DNA of 64,000 nt, from contig BGZK01000279.1 of NCBI GenBank assembly GCA_005406025.1, positions 124,001-188,000 of the forward strand, in the 5' to 3' direction. This DNA is from Eumeta japonica. Taxonomy: Eukaryota > Arthropoda > Insecta > Lepidoptera > Psychidae. Within the stretch, counting starts at the first letter, position 1. Each line of letters opens with the position of its first letter. Under the pieces are notes generated by a model. That model had not been told where the DNA came from, did no database searches, and saw only the letters and a program-made list of their open reading frames with translations. This document shows, piece after piece, positions 1 to 13,935 of the stretch. A program made the position numbers and the translations under genes.

Positions 1-2309
1 TGATATAGACTATTATATATATAGACTAAGCTGATTGTTAATATAACGATCGGTTAGTCTAGCGGTGAATAGTAGATGGATTATATTAATTTGCTTAACG
101 ACCGTAAAATGTAATCACTTAATGATGACTTTAGAATATGAGTCACGACTATGAAACTCCTAATATGACATTGATATAAATCGAATACAGAGAAAACAAT
201 AGCGATTTTTGTAGTCCTCGGAATTCAAATCCCATCAATTGGATTCAATCTATGAAATGCGCTGAAAATTTCACCTCTAATCACCAATAAACATGCGTGG
301 GCGCATTGCAGATATTTCGTTGTTAATTCATATTTTCAACGGATACGTGGATCGTGCAGAACTGCTAATATAAAATACCCATTCATGTGCCCTACAGATC
401 ATTTAGAAAACCTCTTTTATTAAGAACGTAATATTACTTATCCAAATATCAACGACAAAGAATAGTAAAATAAATATGGCTTTCAAAAACCAATCAAAAT
501 AATTTTGTTATTTTTGGAATTAGTGCCAGTGATTTAGTTTAATATAATAAATATAATTAAATAATATATAATAAATGTAAGTGAAATATAAAAAAATATA
601 ATTAAACTAAAATTATATTTATTATATTTTATATGTATTATAAAACATGATAATTATAAAATGTATTATATATTATAATACATATAAAAATATGTTTTAT
701 AAAATATAATACATTTTATAATATATATTTTTATAATGCATTATAAAAAAATAATATACTTTTTTATAATACATTATAAAAATATATATGAAATTGAATT
801 AAAAGAATATCAATTTGTATATAATCTACTATATATAACCGTATCTAATATAACTTTACTTAGCACTGACTTTAAATACAACTAATTAATTTAATACTTT
901 TTTAAAGGAGGTTTTAATTTTATTTAATAATTTATTATATTAAATACTGTAACACAAAATAAATAAAAATTTCGATATACGTTACATCCTTCGGGAAGTG
1001 GCCGACAAAGCGACTCATTCGTGTTTTTTCTCACTTATTATAGCTATATCAAGCTATCTCTTTCACCCTGTATCCGTTAGAGCAGTAAAAGCCCACGACA
1101 GCTCTGCGTATGCGCATAAAATAAAAGTCAACGTCCTGTGTGCTAAACTGGCCACAAATTCAAAACCAGAATCACACGAGTTCAATTCTACATTCGCACT
1201 GGGACCAGTCGCGTAGCGACAACCGTTTCTGTGGATAGATTGAGGAAATGCTCGTCCGTTTTAGCTTCCAGACGGCGGCAAAACTGGTGTAACAAGCCGG
1301 CGTTAAAACACGAGAGGCAGGCTTTGATGGCAATACGTAACTAGCTTTCGTTCATGGTTTCGCCCGCGTGGCCGTAGTATAAATTCCTTGTGTTATAAAT
1401 CTCTATCGCAGTCATGTTCTCTCCTGCGTTCTACGTTCATTGTCGGCTTAAATTGCTGTTCCATGCCAAGACTCGATCTGGCGATGGATTGTGTATTGTA
1501 AAATGTATAATATTATATTGAATTTTTCCTCCTTTACACACAGTGCTTATGTAAGAAATAGGTACTGCATGAAGTTAAAAACAAGCAGCTTTGTAAGCGT
1601 TTATTTCAAAAATAGATTATGTTTCGTTAATCGATCTCATTGAAATATTTTAAAATTCTCAAAACCGAGAAATATATCGATTTAGATCAAGTTTATAATA
1701 GAGTTAATAAATAGAGTTAATTAGATTTTGGAATTGATCGGTTAAAGAGTTTAGAAAGTTATTAAAAAATTGTATTAATTTTTTGGTACTTTCTTGAAAT
1801 TCCCTTAATAGATTGTTGTTAGATTTTCAGGAAATATATATTCAGTTAAAATTTTTCGAACGCCACAAGACTGATTCCAAGCGGGACATTCGTTTAAAAG
1901 ATGTTCATTGTTACTCACACACACGCCCACACAGGCGCACGCGCCTATCATACATGCATACTTGGAAAATGGTCATAAATTTTTACTTGCTCATAACCTC
2001 AAAACGTCAACAATGGTCTATTAATTTTTTAAAATCAGGTGAGGGTGAAATCAGTGATTAACCTAAATTTTCGATTATTTTTTAGTAGAAAGTTAAGGAT
2101 AAATTTCTTTTATTATAAACAATAAAGTAAAACGTTATATACCCTACTATAAATGTTATAATATTATTGTACTACAGATACCACTGATGGCAATGATGCT
2201 CAATTTAAATGTAAGCTGGCATTTGTCACACTTCACTGCAATGATCTGGCGGCATAAGTCAAAAGATGTGTGAGGCATTGGTAATAATTTATTTTTATAG
2301 TATTTGCAA
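1..2309. other. Intergenic, no gene seen
   Basis: Apart from the A+T block at 538-800 I see nothing assignable. A TATAAAT at 1377-1383 with GCAGTC about 28 bases downstream could be a promoter by chance. The short ORFs at 998-1216 and 1813-2061 resemble no known protein. Confidence 0.6.
538..800. repeat. Almost pure A+T block
   Basis: About 260 bases with only a handful of G or C, made of TATAA/TTATA words and several self-complementary stretches such as CATTTTATAATATATATTTT. No period is regular enough to call a satellite. Confidence 0.7.
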
Positions 2310-2600
2310 TGGACAAGCGATTATTAGAGTCACCAGAGAGAAGGTGATCATCGCCGCCCATAGACATTCGCCATCTCAAAGGAGTCACCAGTGCGTTGCC
2401 GAATTTAGGGAAAGATATCTGATGAAAGGAGAGTGGGTCGATAGAAGGGGAATGGGCCACCGACACTCTTATCCATTGGACGAAACGCAACAACGGATTC
2501 GGCTACTTCAAGCACTTCAACAGTTGGAACCGGCCCACTTCCGTGCTGCAGCCAAGTTGGCCACTGCACGGCCCTACCACATTTTAGCCTCGTATATTTC
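2310..2600 (+). repeat. Dispersed repeat A, copy 1
   Basis: Shares GTGATCATCGCCGCCCATAG, CCAGTGCGTTGCCG, a GGACGAAACGCAACA block and AAGTTGGCCAC with copies at 12.7 kb and (reversed) 31 kb. This GTGATCATCGCCGCCCATGGACA-like family is, to my knowledge, abundant in lepidopteran genomes. It has no credible coding content; overlapping ORFs on both strands follow from its G+C-rich composition. Confidence 0.7.
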
Positions 2601-2619
2601 AAACTGCCAAGGCATATGA

Positions 2620-5600
2620 GCATATTAGACGAATGACGTGTGACATCAGCGGGAACCAATCGCTTAAGGCGACGTAGCGCTTAAAAAAATATCAGAAAAG
2701 GTAGTTGTCGTCAAAAATAGCAGGAGTTACAATCCTATTATTCGATGAAAGAGGTCAGAGTGGCGACGGTCATACTTTACTTAACTTCAGCTTAAGATAT
2801 GTCCTGTTATTCAATTCAATGTAATTCATTGAATTCATAGGAAAAATATATTTAATCAAAAAATATGATTGAATGTTTAATAAAATAACAATATTATTTA
2901 AAACAATGAAAATCTACCATAACAACGTTGTTGTCTCACCATGAAACGAAGAGTGTATATTCAAATAAGTCATTTTGTTTTATTTATTTAATTTCGCATA
3001 TTAAATGAAAACTAAGAAAATTTTTTTGGTTTCCACAAAAAATGTGTTGTGCTCATTTAAAAAAAAAATGGTTCGCTTCTTCATTTTCAAATGTATTTTA
3101 AATTTATATCATAAAATCGACATTTTGTATTGTTTTGCTATCGTTTGTAGTTTATATTAGTACCTTAAATTCTTATTACCTTATAGCACACCTTCGTATT
3201 TTTCATTGGTCAGTATAAAACTCGAATTCTTTGAATTCGCTACAGATTCGATTGCTTTTGGAAGCACAAAACTACTGAAAATAAGCTTCAACTGAACACG
3301 ATCGCGGCGAATTATCGTCCAACAGATTCTAGCCCTCGGCGTTCATTGCCCGATGTCGCTATCGGTACGACCGGCCGTGAACGTGTCACTTTCTGCGCAC
3401 GCGCTGCAACCGCGCTCAATATCGCACAACTAGAGGATAGTTCTCCCATCCGTCGTTGCATCATTATCTGCGGGATTCGATTGTCGCCCGGCCGTCGTAA
3501 TCGATTCGTTTCACGCGAACCCCGTTAAAATTTATAGCGGTCAAACAGTCGTTAACGTCGCCGGAGCTACGAAATGTGTTACTTTATAGAGTTTGTCGGA
3601 CGCCGCTTGAATACCAACTAAACGGCTCAAATGTGAAAAGTCACATATGTTAGGTAAATAGGTGCACGTCCCAACCGGCGCTTGTTACATTTGCAAGTGC
3701 CAGACGAATAAAAACCTGGTAGGCTGACTCTGGGCCGGTGACCGTGGTTCTGGTGAAGAACGTAGGCTGTGAACCAAAAGGAATGGAGTTCGAATTCTGA
3801 TCAGAGCGAATTGAGCGAACGGGTTTTCAAACGGGCTTTAAACCGTCGTCGGTGACGACGGAGGTGGCGAACGCCTTCAAGAAAGAAACGTATTCTTCTT
3901 TAAGAAAGCCTAGTACTATAATATAATGACACTAATGCACTTGTATGTGCGTTTATCTTTCCTGTCCAAAATATGGTCAATGGTCATGAATTTTTCTTTA
4001 CATACATACCTGTTTATTTGTTTCGTCTTAGTTTATCACAACACCACCCTGTTGTTTGTTGTTGTTTCTGTTTGATGTTTCCGAACAGATATTAAATTTG
4101 GTCCTTCAAAGAAATAGTGTATTTTCTAAAGCCCGCAGCCTCTCTTTAATTCTGTGGAGTTGCATCCATAAATAGGCATGACCTTGTCGTGCAATAAGTC
4201 ACACGACTGTCTGTTTTTTCTGTTGTGTATATATATTATTTCTATTATTTTCTGCGCACGACGACTTCAGTGACATAAAGAATAGAAAACTCATTATTTT
4301 TTAAAAAATATTAATTTCGATTTATGATAGTTAAATCTATCATGTAACACTTCCAGTTAATGGAGGATAAACGATGTAAATCTTCTACCAGGGAAAATCT
4401 GTGTTATGATACTACTCATATGTTCCAGTAGTGTTTAATTTCTACTTCTTCTAGAAAGTATAATGACGGAACAGTAATAATCCATTTCTGTATTTAAATT
4501 CGATTACGAAATTGTCGTCGGAACAGGTCTGCCTGTGAAATTAATGTTTGTTGCGCAAATAAGTATATATTATAGTGGTTTACGAAATGAAGAACTTGGG
4601 GAATTCGCTCTGTCTGTTTGCGTTTGCAACACGCAAACGATGTGGAGGGGAAAGATAGACATACTTTCTTGAATTACTTGGAATAATATAGTGACACATT
4701 TATTACATTGTAGTTGTGTTTGTTTTTTATAAATCCGAGTACCAATGTTTCTTTCATTTATTGAAAAAAATCTCTTGTTTATTAATAAGCCGCTAGATCG
4801 AGCTCGTCTTTCTTCGGCTACCACTTCACTTCCAGCGGTGCTGGTACGTCACAGCTCAGCTGCAGCACGATGATTTTTTTGTTCAGGTCGTAAAACCACT
4901 CCTAAATCGATTCTCTTAAAGCCATTTTTATTATTTAAAAGCCATATAGAGTATCGAGAACCAGAATCAGATCGTGCCACTTCAACTGCTGAATGTCTTT
5001 AAGAGGCAATGGATCGCTCGAGGTTGGATTTGCACAAAACTTGTTCTGTGCAAAGCGACGACCAAAATTGTGATTAAGAATGGCGTTCGTATGGATTGCG
5101 ATAGTGACAATTCCATATTGGATTTTTCACATTGGATTGACTCTGAATTTTCGCATTGAAAGGTTCGTTTTGCATTGAAAGATTCCTCCCGTGACTGCAA
5201 AAAGAAAATCGATGTTACAAACAGAATTGTTAAAATACCCACCGCCTCAACTGCAATAATCATCCATCAATGTAAATGACAACCAAGGCCGTCGCAGACG
5301 CCGGCGTATGGCACACGTATGGACGTATCCATTTGTGCAATAGTGACGCGGTTATTCCCAATGCAACCACAGTACAAATAGTATCAATTTATAGAGAATT
5401 TGTCTATGGTATCTATAATGCAGTCGGGTGGAAAGTGTGCATTTTGCTACAAGGCATGCAAAAGTTGTATTACGATCTTTTTTCGGTAGACAATGTCAAA
5501 AAAAAACCGATGAAATTAGGGACAGTCAACGGAATCGTTCTGGATCCCTATTACGTTTTGAGATAACGAGTTTCATGCACATTAGAATACACTCATACAA

Positions 5601-7794
5601 CAGCCACTCTATGCTTATGACTGGAACTTAACTGATTTTATAGTTTTTGCAAAAACGATCAAACACGCCCACTGTAATATTTCAATCTCAATTACAGTTT
5701 ACGATTTGATGAAAAACACATTCAATTCACTGCATATGTAGGATTGGAGGTCGATTTGTTAAATAGTTGAAATTAAAAACAAGCAAATATGTGAGGTGTC
5801 ATGGGACACCCGACAGAAGTGAAGCTTTAAAGCTGGTGGAAGCCTTATCGATTGTGTTGATTTTGGTCGAGATGTGATGTTAAGTCATGTAAGGCGCAGA
5901 GGCAATTCGTTAGTAGTTTAACAGATTATAACTAGAATACTACCACTTGCTATAGGTGTCGGAAATTTGTTAATCTTCTCGAATTTAGATGTTTAGAGAC
6001 TTGTTCTGAGAAAATAGATACGGGTCAATGGCGGGTTTGCATATTAAATGTTTTTGCATATTGTTATGGACGTATATTAGAAATACATAATATAGTAATA
6101 TTTAATTTTTAAATTGAAAAATGTATTTACATTAAATATACAAAACGATAGTCTGGTCTTATTAGTTATATTAAAGAAACAAAGATTAAAAGAATAAAAA
6201 GAAAGGAAGTGTGAGGTTGAGTAGACCACGTGGTTTTCAAAATTCAAATACAAGTTTTACCTGGAAACATGCATCATAAATATACACACACATGAACATC
6301 ATGAAAGAGCGGAGCAAGACTATAGTTTCATTCTATAGTTCTCTGTCTTGTTTATTCGCATCGGCGCAACTCAACCAATGTAGTGCGTTGTAACTTCCGT
6401 TACTAACTTTTGTGACGTTTCAGTTTTTTTCAATCGACACGCTTTAAAAAGTTTCGGTTCAAAAATTATACAAATGAGTATAAAATTAAAAAAAAAAACT
6501 CTTTAGAAAGGTCTTTGTAAGTGCATTAGAAGTCAAAACAGTAATTTTTAGGAATTTCTCACATGTCTTTCTCTATGCATGTTTTTTTTGGGTATCACAC
6601 AAATACTACTGCACGGAATCGAATGTGGATTTCGTTAAAAAAACACGTTTCATTTTAATATACCGCCTAAAAGCGAGTTAAATGCTAAATTTTCTTGAAC
6701 GGGAACTATAACAAATTAGAGGAAATTTAGAGTTTTGTGTCTTTACAGTTTTAAATCACGTCATACTCTCTTATCTTCAGTCGACATATAAATTGTGGGA
6801 ATACATTCTACTTCCACGTGAGTGGAGTTGGAATTATGGAAAATTAGGAAATCGATGAACCTTTTAAGTATCTATCAGAAAGATAGAAGTCTTGAGTACT
6901 TCTCTTTCTAATAAATTCTTCATCACTCACTCTGCGTACAAACTTCGAAGCTGATCGGTACGCTTGCTATGGTGTGAAAAGAAAAACAAACTGCGTCGCA
7001 ACGAACAAGCACCTTCGTTTGTGTATCCAGGTGTACCTGGTGTCACCATCGAGCTGACAGAATGGCGGACACCTGTATTTTCTATTCTCGGGCGACGAGT
7101 ACACGCCGGCACACTGCGGCATCGCATGGATAGCATGGTACGAATTGGAATTGTCCGCTGTAAATTAAATTTTTAAAATTAGACGCTGAATACTTTTCTG
7201 ATTTTATTTGTATTTAAAATTAGGTGATATATCTGTCCCGAAGTCGAATAAGAATAAATTGTACGATAAAAGAATGTCAAACTTCGTTATGCACATTTTC
7301 TAAGAGAAGGACAGCAGAAAGTCTTTGTTGGCTACAAATTTTATTGTATTTTAATTGTTAATTGGGTTTTCACTTTTTAATGTTATATATCCAAAGAGAG
7401 TCAATAGGGTTCCTATTTATTATTATTAAGTCCACACCGCCCGTCTGTACGTACTCGTCCATTCTACGTTCTAAAAGCTATATCGTTTAAACTTTAATAG
7501 ATAGCCCGTTGAAATTTTTAAAGAACATGTATCATTGCGGATATTCTAAACTTATAAAGTGAAAGTTATATCGTAAAAGATTTTGAATTCAAAGAAAAAA
7601 ACCACATTTCTTTCGGTAAATGGTACAGAAACCTCGGTGTAAGAGATCGATTCGCACTTGACTGGCTCTTATTATATTTAGCCTTTCATCAGAAAACATA
7701 ATATAAGGCGGGGAAAAGATTATTCGCATTTTATTATATATGCAAATGCAATATAATTTTTCGTCGTCATTATTCATCACATTTAATTATAACA
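2620..7794. other. Intergenic with a CpG-rich patch at 3300-3900
   Basis: 3300-3900 is CpG-rich and preceded by TATAAAA at about 3213-3219, with CTACAGATTCG some 28 bases downstream, so it may be a plus-strand 5' exon of an unseen gene. No ORF in it is convincing. 3.9-7.8 kb shows only short unassigned ORFs, including two overlapping ones at 5276-5631. Confidence 0.45.
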
Positions 7795-8760
7795 TGTATG
7801 TATGCCATTTTGTTCAACAACATGTTGCCATTTAGTAGGCGTTGATATTATCCCATCTCTGTAGAAATTTTGGGACTTCTGATCAAGAAACTGCGACAAG
7901 TAGTCGTGACAGTCTTCCCTTGATGTTAATCCAATACCATCTAAAAAATTTTAAAGGGATCAAAACAGGTTAAAATCCGAGCATGCAAGACCAGGGCTAT
8001 GTGGTTGATGCATTGACACTCCCCAACCAAAATCTCTCCCTATTTTCTGAGTGGCTAAAGATGTGTGTGGTCTGCCATTATCATGGTGAAGAAGTACACC
8101 TTTTCTGATGATCAATTCCGGCCGTATTTTCTCTACTTCTTGCTTGAGTCTCATCAGCTATTGGCACCAGAGATCTAAATTGGTGGTTTTGCCCGACTCA
8201 ATGAATAATGCCCTTCCAATCCCACCATATACAGAGCGTCAACTTATTACGAGTTAATCCTGATTTCGCTATAGTCTGTGGAGCTTGGTTCCTTTTTTAC
8301 GATGATCTTTTCCGCACGTTCCTGTCGTAGATAACCAATTTTATATCGCCAGTAATCAATCTTCTAGAAAAAGATTCGGTTTCATTACGCTTCAGTAGAG
8401 AAATGCAACGGAGTACACGATTCATGACATTTCTTTCAGTGAGCTCTTATGGGACCCAAGTTTTGAACTTTTTTGATATATTCAGCTTTTTTCAAATAAA
8501 TCGAAACTGTTTTGTGGTCAATTTTAAGCTTTTCAGCTATGTCTTAAGAATGAATATGCTTATCTTGCTCTATTTTTTCTAAAATGCCATCGATTTTATC
8601 CATAACAGGCTGACCACAGGAAGATTCATTTTTGATATCAAAATTACTAGACTGGAAATGCTTGTACCAGTTTTGTATTATTCTTATCGACACTAAATTA
8701 GATCCACAAACGCCAAAAATTTTTTTTTTGCGGGCTTGTGTCGCATTTTTTTTTTTTGTA
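7795..8760 (-). mobile_element. Decayed mariner, irritans-like subfamily
   Basis: Read on the minus strand, pieces of a transposase follow in order: NWYKHFQSSNFDIKNESSCG, KIEQDKHIHS, AEKLKIDHKTVS, SRRLITGD, LCIWWDWKGII, then GVLLHHDNGRPHTS, SPGLACSDFNLF, LTSREDCHDYLSQF and TKWQHVVEQNG near 7800. The three catalytic Asp positions are still visible (ITGD, HHDN, CSDF) but frameshifts and stops split the frame many times. I could not fix terminal repeats, so the outer limits are approximate. Confidence 0.82.
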
Positions 8761-8769
8761 ATAAAATTT

Positions 8770-11700
8770 CAAAATGTATAGAATTTCTACGTTAGATTCA
8801 TTTATTTTGGTGGACAGAAGAACAATAGAAAAATGGAGGAATACCGTTATTTTACTTTTTTTAAAATGTCATCTATTTAATGATATCAAAACTAGTCAGA
8901 TACAAACAACATACAATCAAAAAGATTTTATTTGCAACTTTTTATTTATGGGATACGAAAAAATTTTTCCCGGACCTAATACTTTCAGTGACTTATGATA
9001 CTGATTAATGTATTATCATTATTACCTAATCACATAACAAGTCATATACGTTGCAATGACCTATGAGGTCTAATAACAATAAAAATGCAACTGACTACAA
9101 AATTTATGTTATATACCACAGATAAATTATTCATGTCCAGTAAAATTGTCTATGGAATTAAAACATTCATATACTTCTATAGACATTTTTTAAACTACTT
9201 TTTTCTAGATGAATCCCAAAAAAAATACCCGCCATCTTTGTAATACCCGACTTGATTTACGAGCTTCAGTTTTTCAACGTGTCACTTCCTAAAACCCGCC
9301 GCAGCAGCCGCGCCGAAAGGTGTAACAGGCTGTTTACATTTGTCATAAAAATGTTGACAAGCCGTTAATTTCGCGCGGAGCGTGTAAACATTTGTTTGGC
9401 GATAAAACTTCGTATCTTTACGCCTCCGGTCAGTAAATACACGACATTGGTATGGTGTCACGGTCACGTGTCTCATTCCGCCAGGTTTGTCTAGTCGCTT
9501 GGTTCTTGGAGCTGAACTGTTTGCGAATGGGGAGGTACTTTTGCGTTGTGAAGCAGGTGCTGTTGTTTTGATGTGGCTGTTGGAGATATTAATATTATTT
9601 ACCGAGTGGACGGTATTAATTAGGCGCTGCACGAATGAAGACCCGCCCGCGACACGGCATAATAAAGTAAATAAAGCAAAAATATTACGTTCGGCATTTG
9701 AAAGCGAAGTATATTTAAAACTAAACTAGCCGAGAGTGTGAAAAAAATGAGATAGTTTTGGAACATAGACAATTTGTGTGTTAGTTTTATGTTCCCAATA
9801 ATGGTGTTGAGCAAAAAAACAAAGATTGATAAAATTTAATTACCCGACTGTTGAGAAAATGGTCGAAGTGCTCTCTGAAGCACAGGGGATGTGATACAAT
9901 TTGACCTAGGTTAAAAAATTGTTGGTCGATTCGGCTGTGGTCAAGATCGAACCCATCAACTCATGGTTGGAAGACAACGCACTTAACCACTTGGTCGCTA
10001 CCGCTTATAGATGGGTTTGCATTGAATGTGAATAGAGGGAATAGCTGTGTTCTGTGTTATTCGATAAACGTACGTCGTATATATGTCATCTCGATTATGG
10101 TTTTATATTTCGATGTGCATACGTGACACATCCAAATATAACATCAAAAAGTGACTGATATTATAGGCGTCTAAGTTAATAATGTCATACATGTGCATTT
10201 GGTACATCCCAAAATGCCTCATGGAGATACCCTCAAGAAGCCTCAGTGCACTAAATAGAGCCAGCCAATACTTCCCATTCAATGTCAGCCGATACACTGG
10301 TACATAAAGCGTACCAGTCGTCTTATAATAATAGAACATTGAAAATTAAAAAAAGAATTCCTTTTTTAATAAAATAAATAAAAATATCGTGACATACTTT
10401 TTCGTCGCTGCCGTTTATTTTGTCGTATATAATAAGTAAGGTTCAAAATTTCTACTGAAAATATAAATATTGATAATATGAAGTTTGTCGATGAAAATTA
10501 TGTGTCAAATACATATTTTAATAACAAAATAATTAAAATGTTACGACAAATTTTGGCGATTCGAACATATAGCCCATTTTTAATATATCGTGGATTCTTC
10601 TCATACGTGGACACATGCCGTGATAAAATTTTATACGGTCACAATCTTTTTACATTTATGGCTGGCCTAAGACGTCGATAACTCCTAATTATTATTAACC
10701 TAACCACCCTTAACACTTTCTGTGTCGGTGCTGCATAGAGCAACACAGTGTGATGCATGTTCTCATTGGAGATTCGGGCCCTTTACAGTTGGGCACTAGT
10801 GCATATTTTTATGCACTGCATTACAAACACGTCTGACATTACAACAAAAGAATCTTCGTTGACACATGCAGCATGCAGTGTTTTAAGTGCTTCGTTTTAT
10901 GACGTATATGTTTGAAATAATATTTGCTATCTGCTAGCTGCGCAGTGCAATTTGACAAATGTACAGATGTTTCAAAATGCTTTTAAATGGCATAATTAAT
11001 GGACAATATCAGAATCTCTTGCTAAAATTCTTACCATAAGCAAATTTGACTCTTAGTAACGAAAGCGAAAATGTCGGATAACATATTTTTCACATTAAAA
11101 CAGCTATTAGTGAGTTTATTAGCTATGCTATTGGCAAATGGATGCAAGGTTTGTACTCTAATTACGATCAAGCACAAAAAAGGGGTAATTATTTTGGCCT
11201 CCTTCACATATATTTAAGTATGTATTTGATATTCTACTCTAAATTTAATCCTAATAAGCCGATTTTGTGAAATGAAGTGTCTATGGATTCGTTTTAATTG
11301 TGCGACGATTATAATATAATATATTACATTTTTTAATAAATTAATAAATATGGCTCTTGCAATCTAAAAGTTAATTTAGGTAGGTATTCTAAAAAATAGG
11401 TGGTATAATCACGATTATTTCACAGAGATAGCTACAAGTGTAATATTATAAACAAAACAGTCGTGGTGGCGGAAGCATTTTCACGCAGTGGGATGCGTGA
11501 AGGAAAAATGGAAACAGAATTGCGTGCAAACATTGTGGTGAGTCTATCTCATGCAGGCATATAGCTAGGGCGACGATCGACAAACTGCATGAAAACGCTT
11601 GAAATTTTTAATCTGGGCCTTAATTATTGATATCGGTTTCACCTACAAAAATAAATGTACATGTCGGTCTGTTTGGGATGAAAGTATTGTATGATACATT

Positions 11701-11779
11701 CCTATCGGGTTTCAAGGATCACGATCAGTGCGGCGTCACTTTAATATGATCGCATGTAACTTTTGGACGCACCGACTCT
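8770..11779. other. Intergenic with a CpG-rich patch at 9295-9500
   Basis: The patch CGCCGCAGCAGCCGCGCCGA at about 9297 starts a short CpG-rich stretch giving a 116-codon minus ORF I do not recognise. Beyond the SINE head at 9.92-10.0 kb nothing is assignable to 11.78 kb. Confidence 0.5.
9920..10005 (-). repeat. tRNA-derived SINE head
   Basis: The minus strand reads GTAGCGACCAAGTGGTTAAG (A-box-like) and GATGGGTTCGATCTTGACCA (B-box-like), spaced as in a tRNA, but the ends do not form an acceptor stem. This is a SINE head or tRNA pseudogene, not a working tRNA. Confidence 0.6.
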
Positions 11780-12240
11780 AAAAGTAAACTGACTCGTCAG
11801 CAATGATGAAAAAAATCGCTAACAGTACAACAATTAGAATTGAGAGGAGAAACGAAAGCGCAGTTGGATTATCATAACAGAAAGCTAAATGAAAATCAAA
11901 ACCAAAAGTCGAATCTAAATTAGAACCAAGAGCGGAATTGAAATTGGAACTGCTAAGAAATAATTTAATATTATGATGACGAATTTCAAAAGTTATGCAG
12001 GTAGATACAATAAATTCAAATTTGAAAAGATCACAGTGTTCCAGGATCGTAACAGAAAGTAAAATTGCGATCAAAACAGAACAGGAGTGACTGGAATTGA
12101 TAACAAAAATGCGAGCAGAATTGGAATCAAGAGAACAATCAAGAAAGTAGTCGGAAGAGAATCCAGAATCGACAGCGGGATAGAAAATATGATTGCGTGC
12201 GAGTTTGTGGGTAGCACTGAAATGGAAGTAATTAAGAAAT
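11780..12240 (+). repeat. Degenerate-core repeat B, long core, ends eroded
   Basis: About 450 bp of imperfect purine-rich units (GAATTGAGAGGAGAAACGAA, AGAACCAAGAGCGGAATTGA, GAATCAAGAGAACAATCAAG). Composition and unit style match the core of the other copies, but I cannot see the conserved ends, so membership is tentative. Confidence 0.4.
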
Positions 12241-12699
12241 AAAGAAGTCTATTCTATGACAATGCAGGTACAGTCGTAATCAATAGCGAATTATGTAAGA
12301 CTGGCTTACCTGTAATCTTTAGTATTTTGTATCATAATTAGAATCTGCCTGCATACATCCACATTTTAAATACGTATGTTATGTGAGGTCAGATTCCTTG
12401 TTAAATGAAATAAAAATTATAGCCTATCTTTTTTTTAACAGGTCCGGTTAGGTGTTCAGTTCGTATCGACGCAAAATGATTAACGACTTGAATCACCAGA
12501 ACAGCGAATAAAATAAGGAAAAAACGTAAGGGATTCGATGACTCAACAATAATTATGAACGAAATAGACAGAAAACTTGATTTATAATTTTATTTTATTC
12601 ATTATGATATAATGATTTTCTTCCATTATTTTTTTCTGATTTCTGAAGTAGTTGTTCCTATAATAGTTTTTTTTTTGTTTATAGTATTGTAAATGAGCA

Positions 12700-12995
12700 T
12701 GTGATCTACCAGAGAGTAGGTGATCATGGTCGCTCATGGACACTCGCGACTATAGAAGAGCCATCAGTACGTCGTCGGTTTCGTGTAGGAATAGAATATG
12801 CCCATCGGAGTGGGCTGATGGAAGTGGGAATGGGGTGATGGAGTGGAAGTCAGTCACGAGAATTCTCACTTACTGGACGAAACGCAAAAGCGAAAGCTGC
12901 TACTTCATGTCTGTATTCTGTGTGAGTGTGGTATCACACCGGTTAGCCGGCCCATTTTTTTTGGCAAAGTTGGCCACAGCAAGTCTCTATTACTT
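12700..12995 (+). repeat. Dispersed repeat A, copy 2
   Basis: Diverged copy: GTGATCATGGTCGCTCATGG, ACGAAACGCAAAAGCGAAAG, CTACTTCATGTCTGT, GTTAGCCGGCCCATTTT and GCAAAGTTGGCCACAGC. It extends over the same length as the copies at 2.3 and 31 kb. Confidence 0.65.
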
Positions 12996-13877
12996 ACAGT
13001 GAGCTCTAGTTCTATTTAGTGTGAGCAAAACGATATCGTTTTTAGAATCCTTCTTGTCTCTTATTATTTACATCATATACGGCTTCCTCGGGCACCGCCA
13101 CCTCATGAGCTGAATCCACGTCATGCCATGGCAATGAATGGTCTTTTTATATAAGTATTCCGCTAATAAAGAATGTTTAAATAATAATGTTTTTTTGGAC
13201 CCCGGAGGGGGTTTAGGAGGAAGGGGTTAATAATTCGATCGAATTAATGTGTTTTCTCAAAATAGATTAAGTTTAGTAATACCAAATTAGAAAATATCTT
13301 GTGCTGCCGCCGGTAGTAGTAAAATAACTCAGAAAGATTTCAAAATTGACAGAAAAATTAAAAATAACTGACAACCGTAATTTTAAAACCCCAATGAAAA
13401 TCGAACCCAGAAGCATTCATAGTATTTAATATGGGCCTGGTTTTTATTTGATGAATTTGTAGTCGGAAATGCAGCATCAATAAATTAAGATGAGCAACAC
13501 TAGAAACCGGCGTATAAAAACATTTTTTTTATTTTACCTTTCACGGAGACGGGGAAGTCCGACATGCTTTTATCATCCTTTTACGTACAGTCTACAAATA
13601 ATAAAGTTACAATGTCTTCACATCTGAACCAATGCTTAGATGTGAAGTTAGTTACGAATGCTTCTGATACTAAAAATTCTATATGGCTGTGAAAAACTTT
13701 ATGTTTACTGTCTGTTAGATACACATGGGCGTTGTCATGAGCGTCCTACGACCAGACTTTAATAATATCTAAAGTAGTTATGGACAACTGTGGACCATAA
13801 GTATATCTCATCATCGTAGTGGTTATAACCTTCTTCTCAACTTGAAAGATACCAAGGTACTGGAAATAGACTATTAT

Positions 13878-13935
13878 GCGGTGCTGGTAATGATGATGCT
13901 GGTGATGATAATTGTGATACTGATGGTGATGGATA
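13878..13935 (+). repeat. Imperfect TGA/TGG trinucleotide run
   Basis: GGTAATGATGATGCTGGTGA and onward, an interrupted trinucleotide repeat. On the other strand it produces a histidine-rich ORF that is not a gene. Confidence 0.8.

Noticed and set aside
2266..2659. Three overlapping ORFs of 84-117 codons
   Set aside because: They lie in repeat A, whose other copies do not keep these frames.
9282..9632. 116-codon minus ORF in a CpG-rich patch
   Set aside because: No recognisable domain or splice context; composition explains the open frame.
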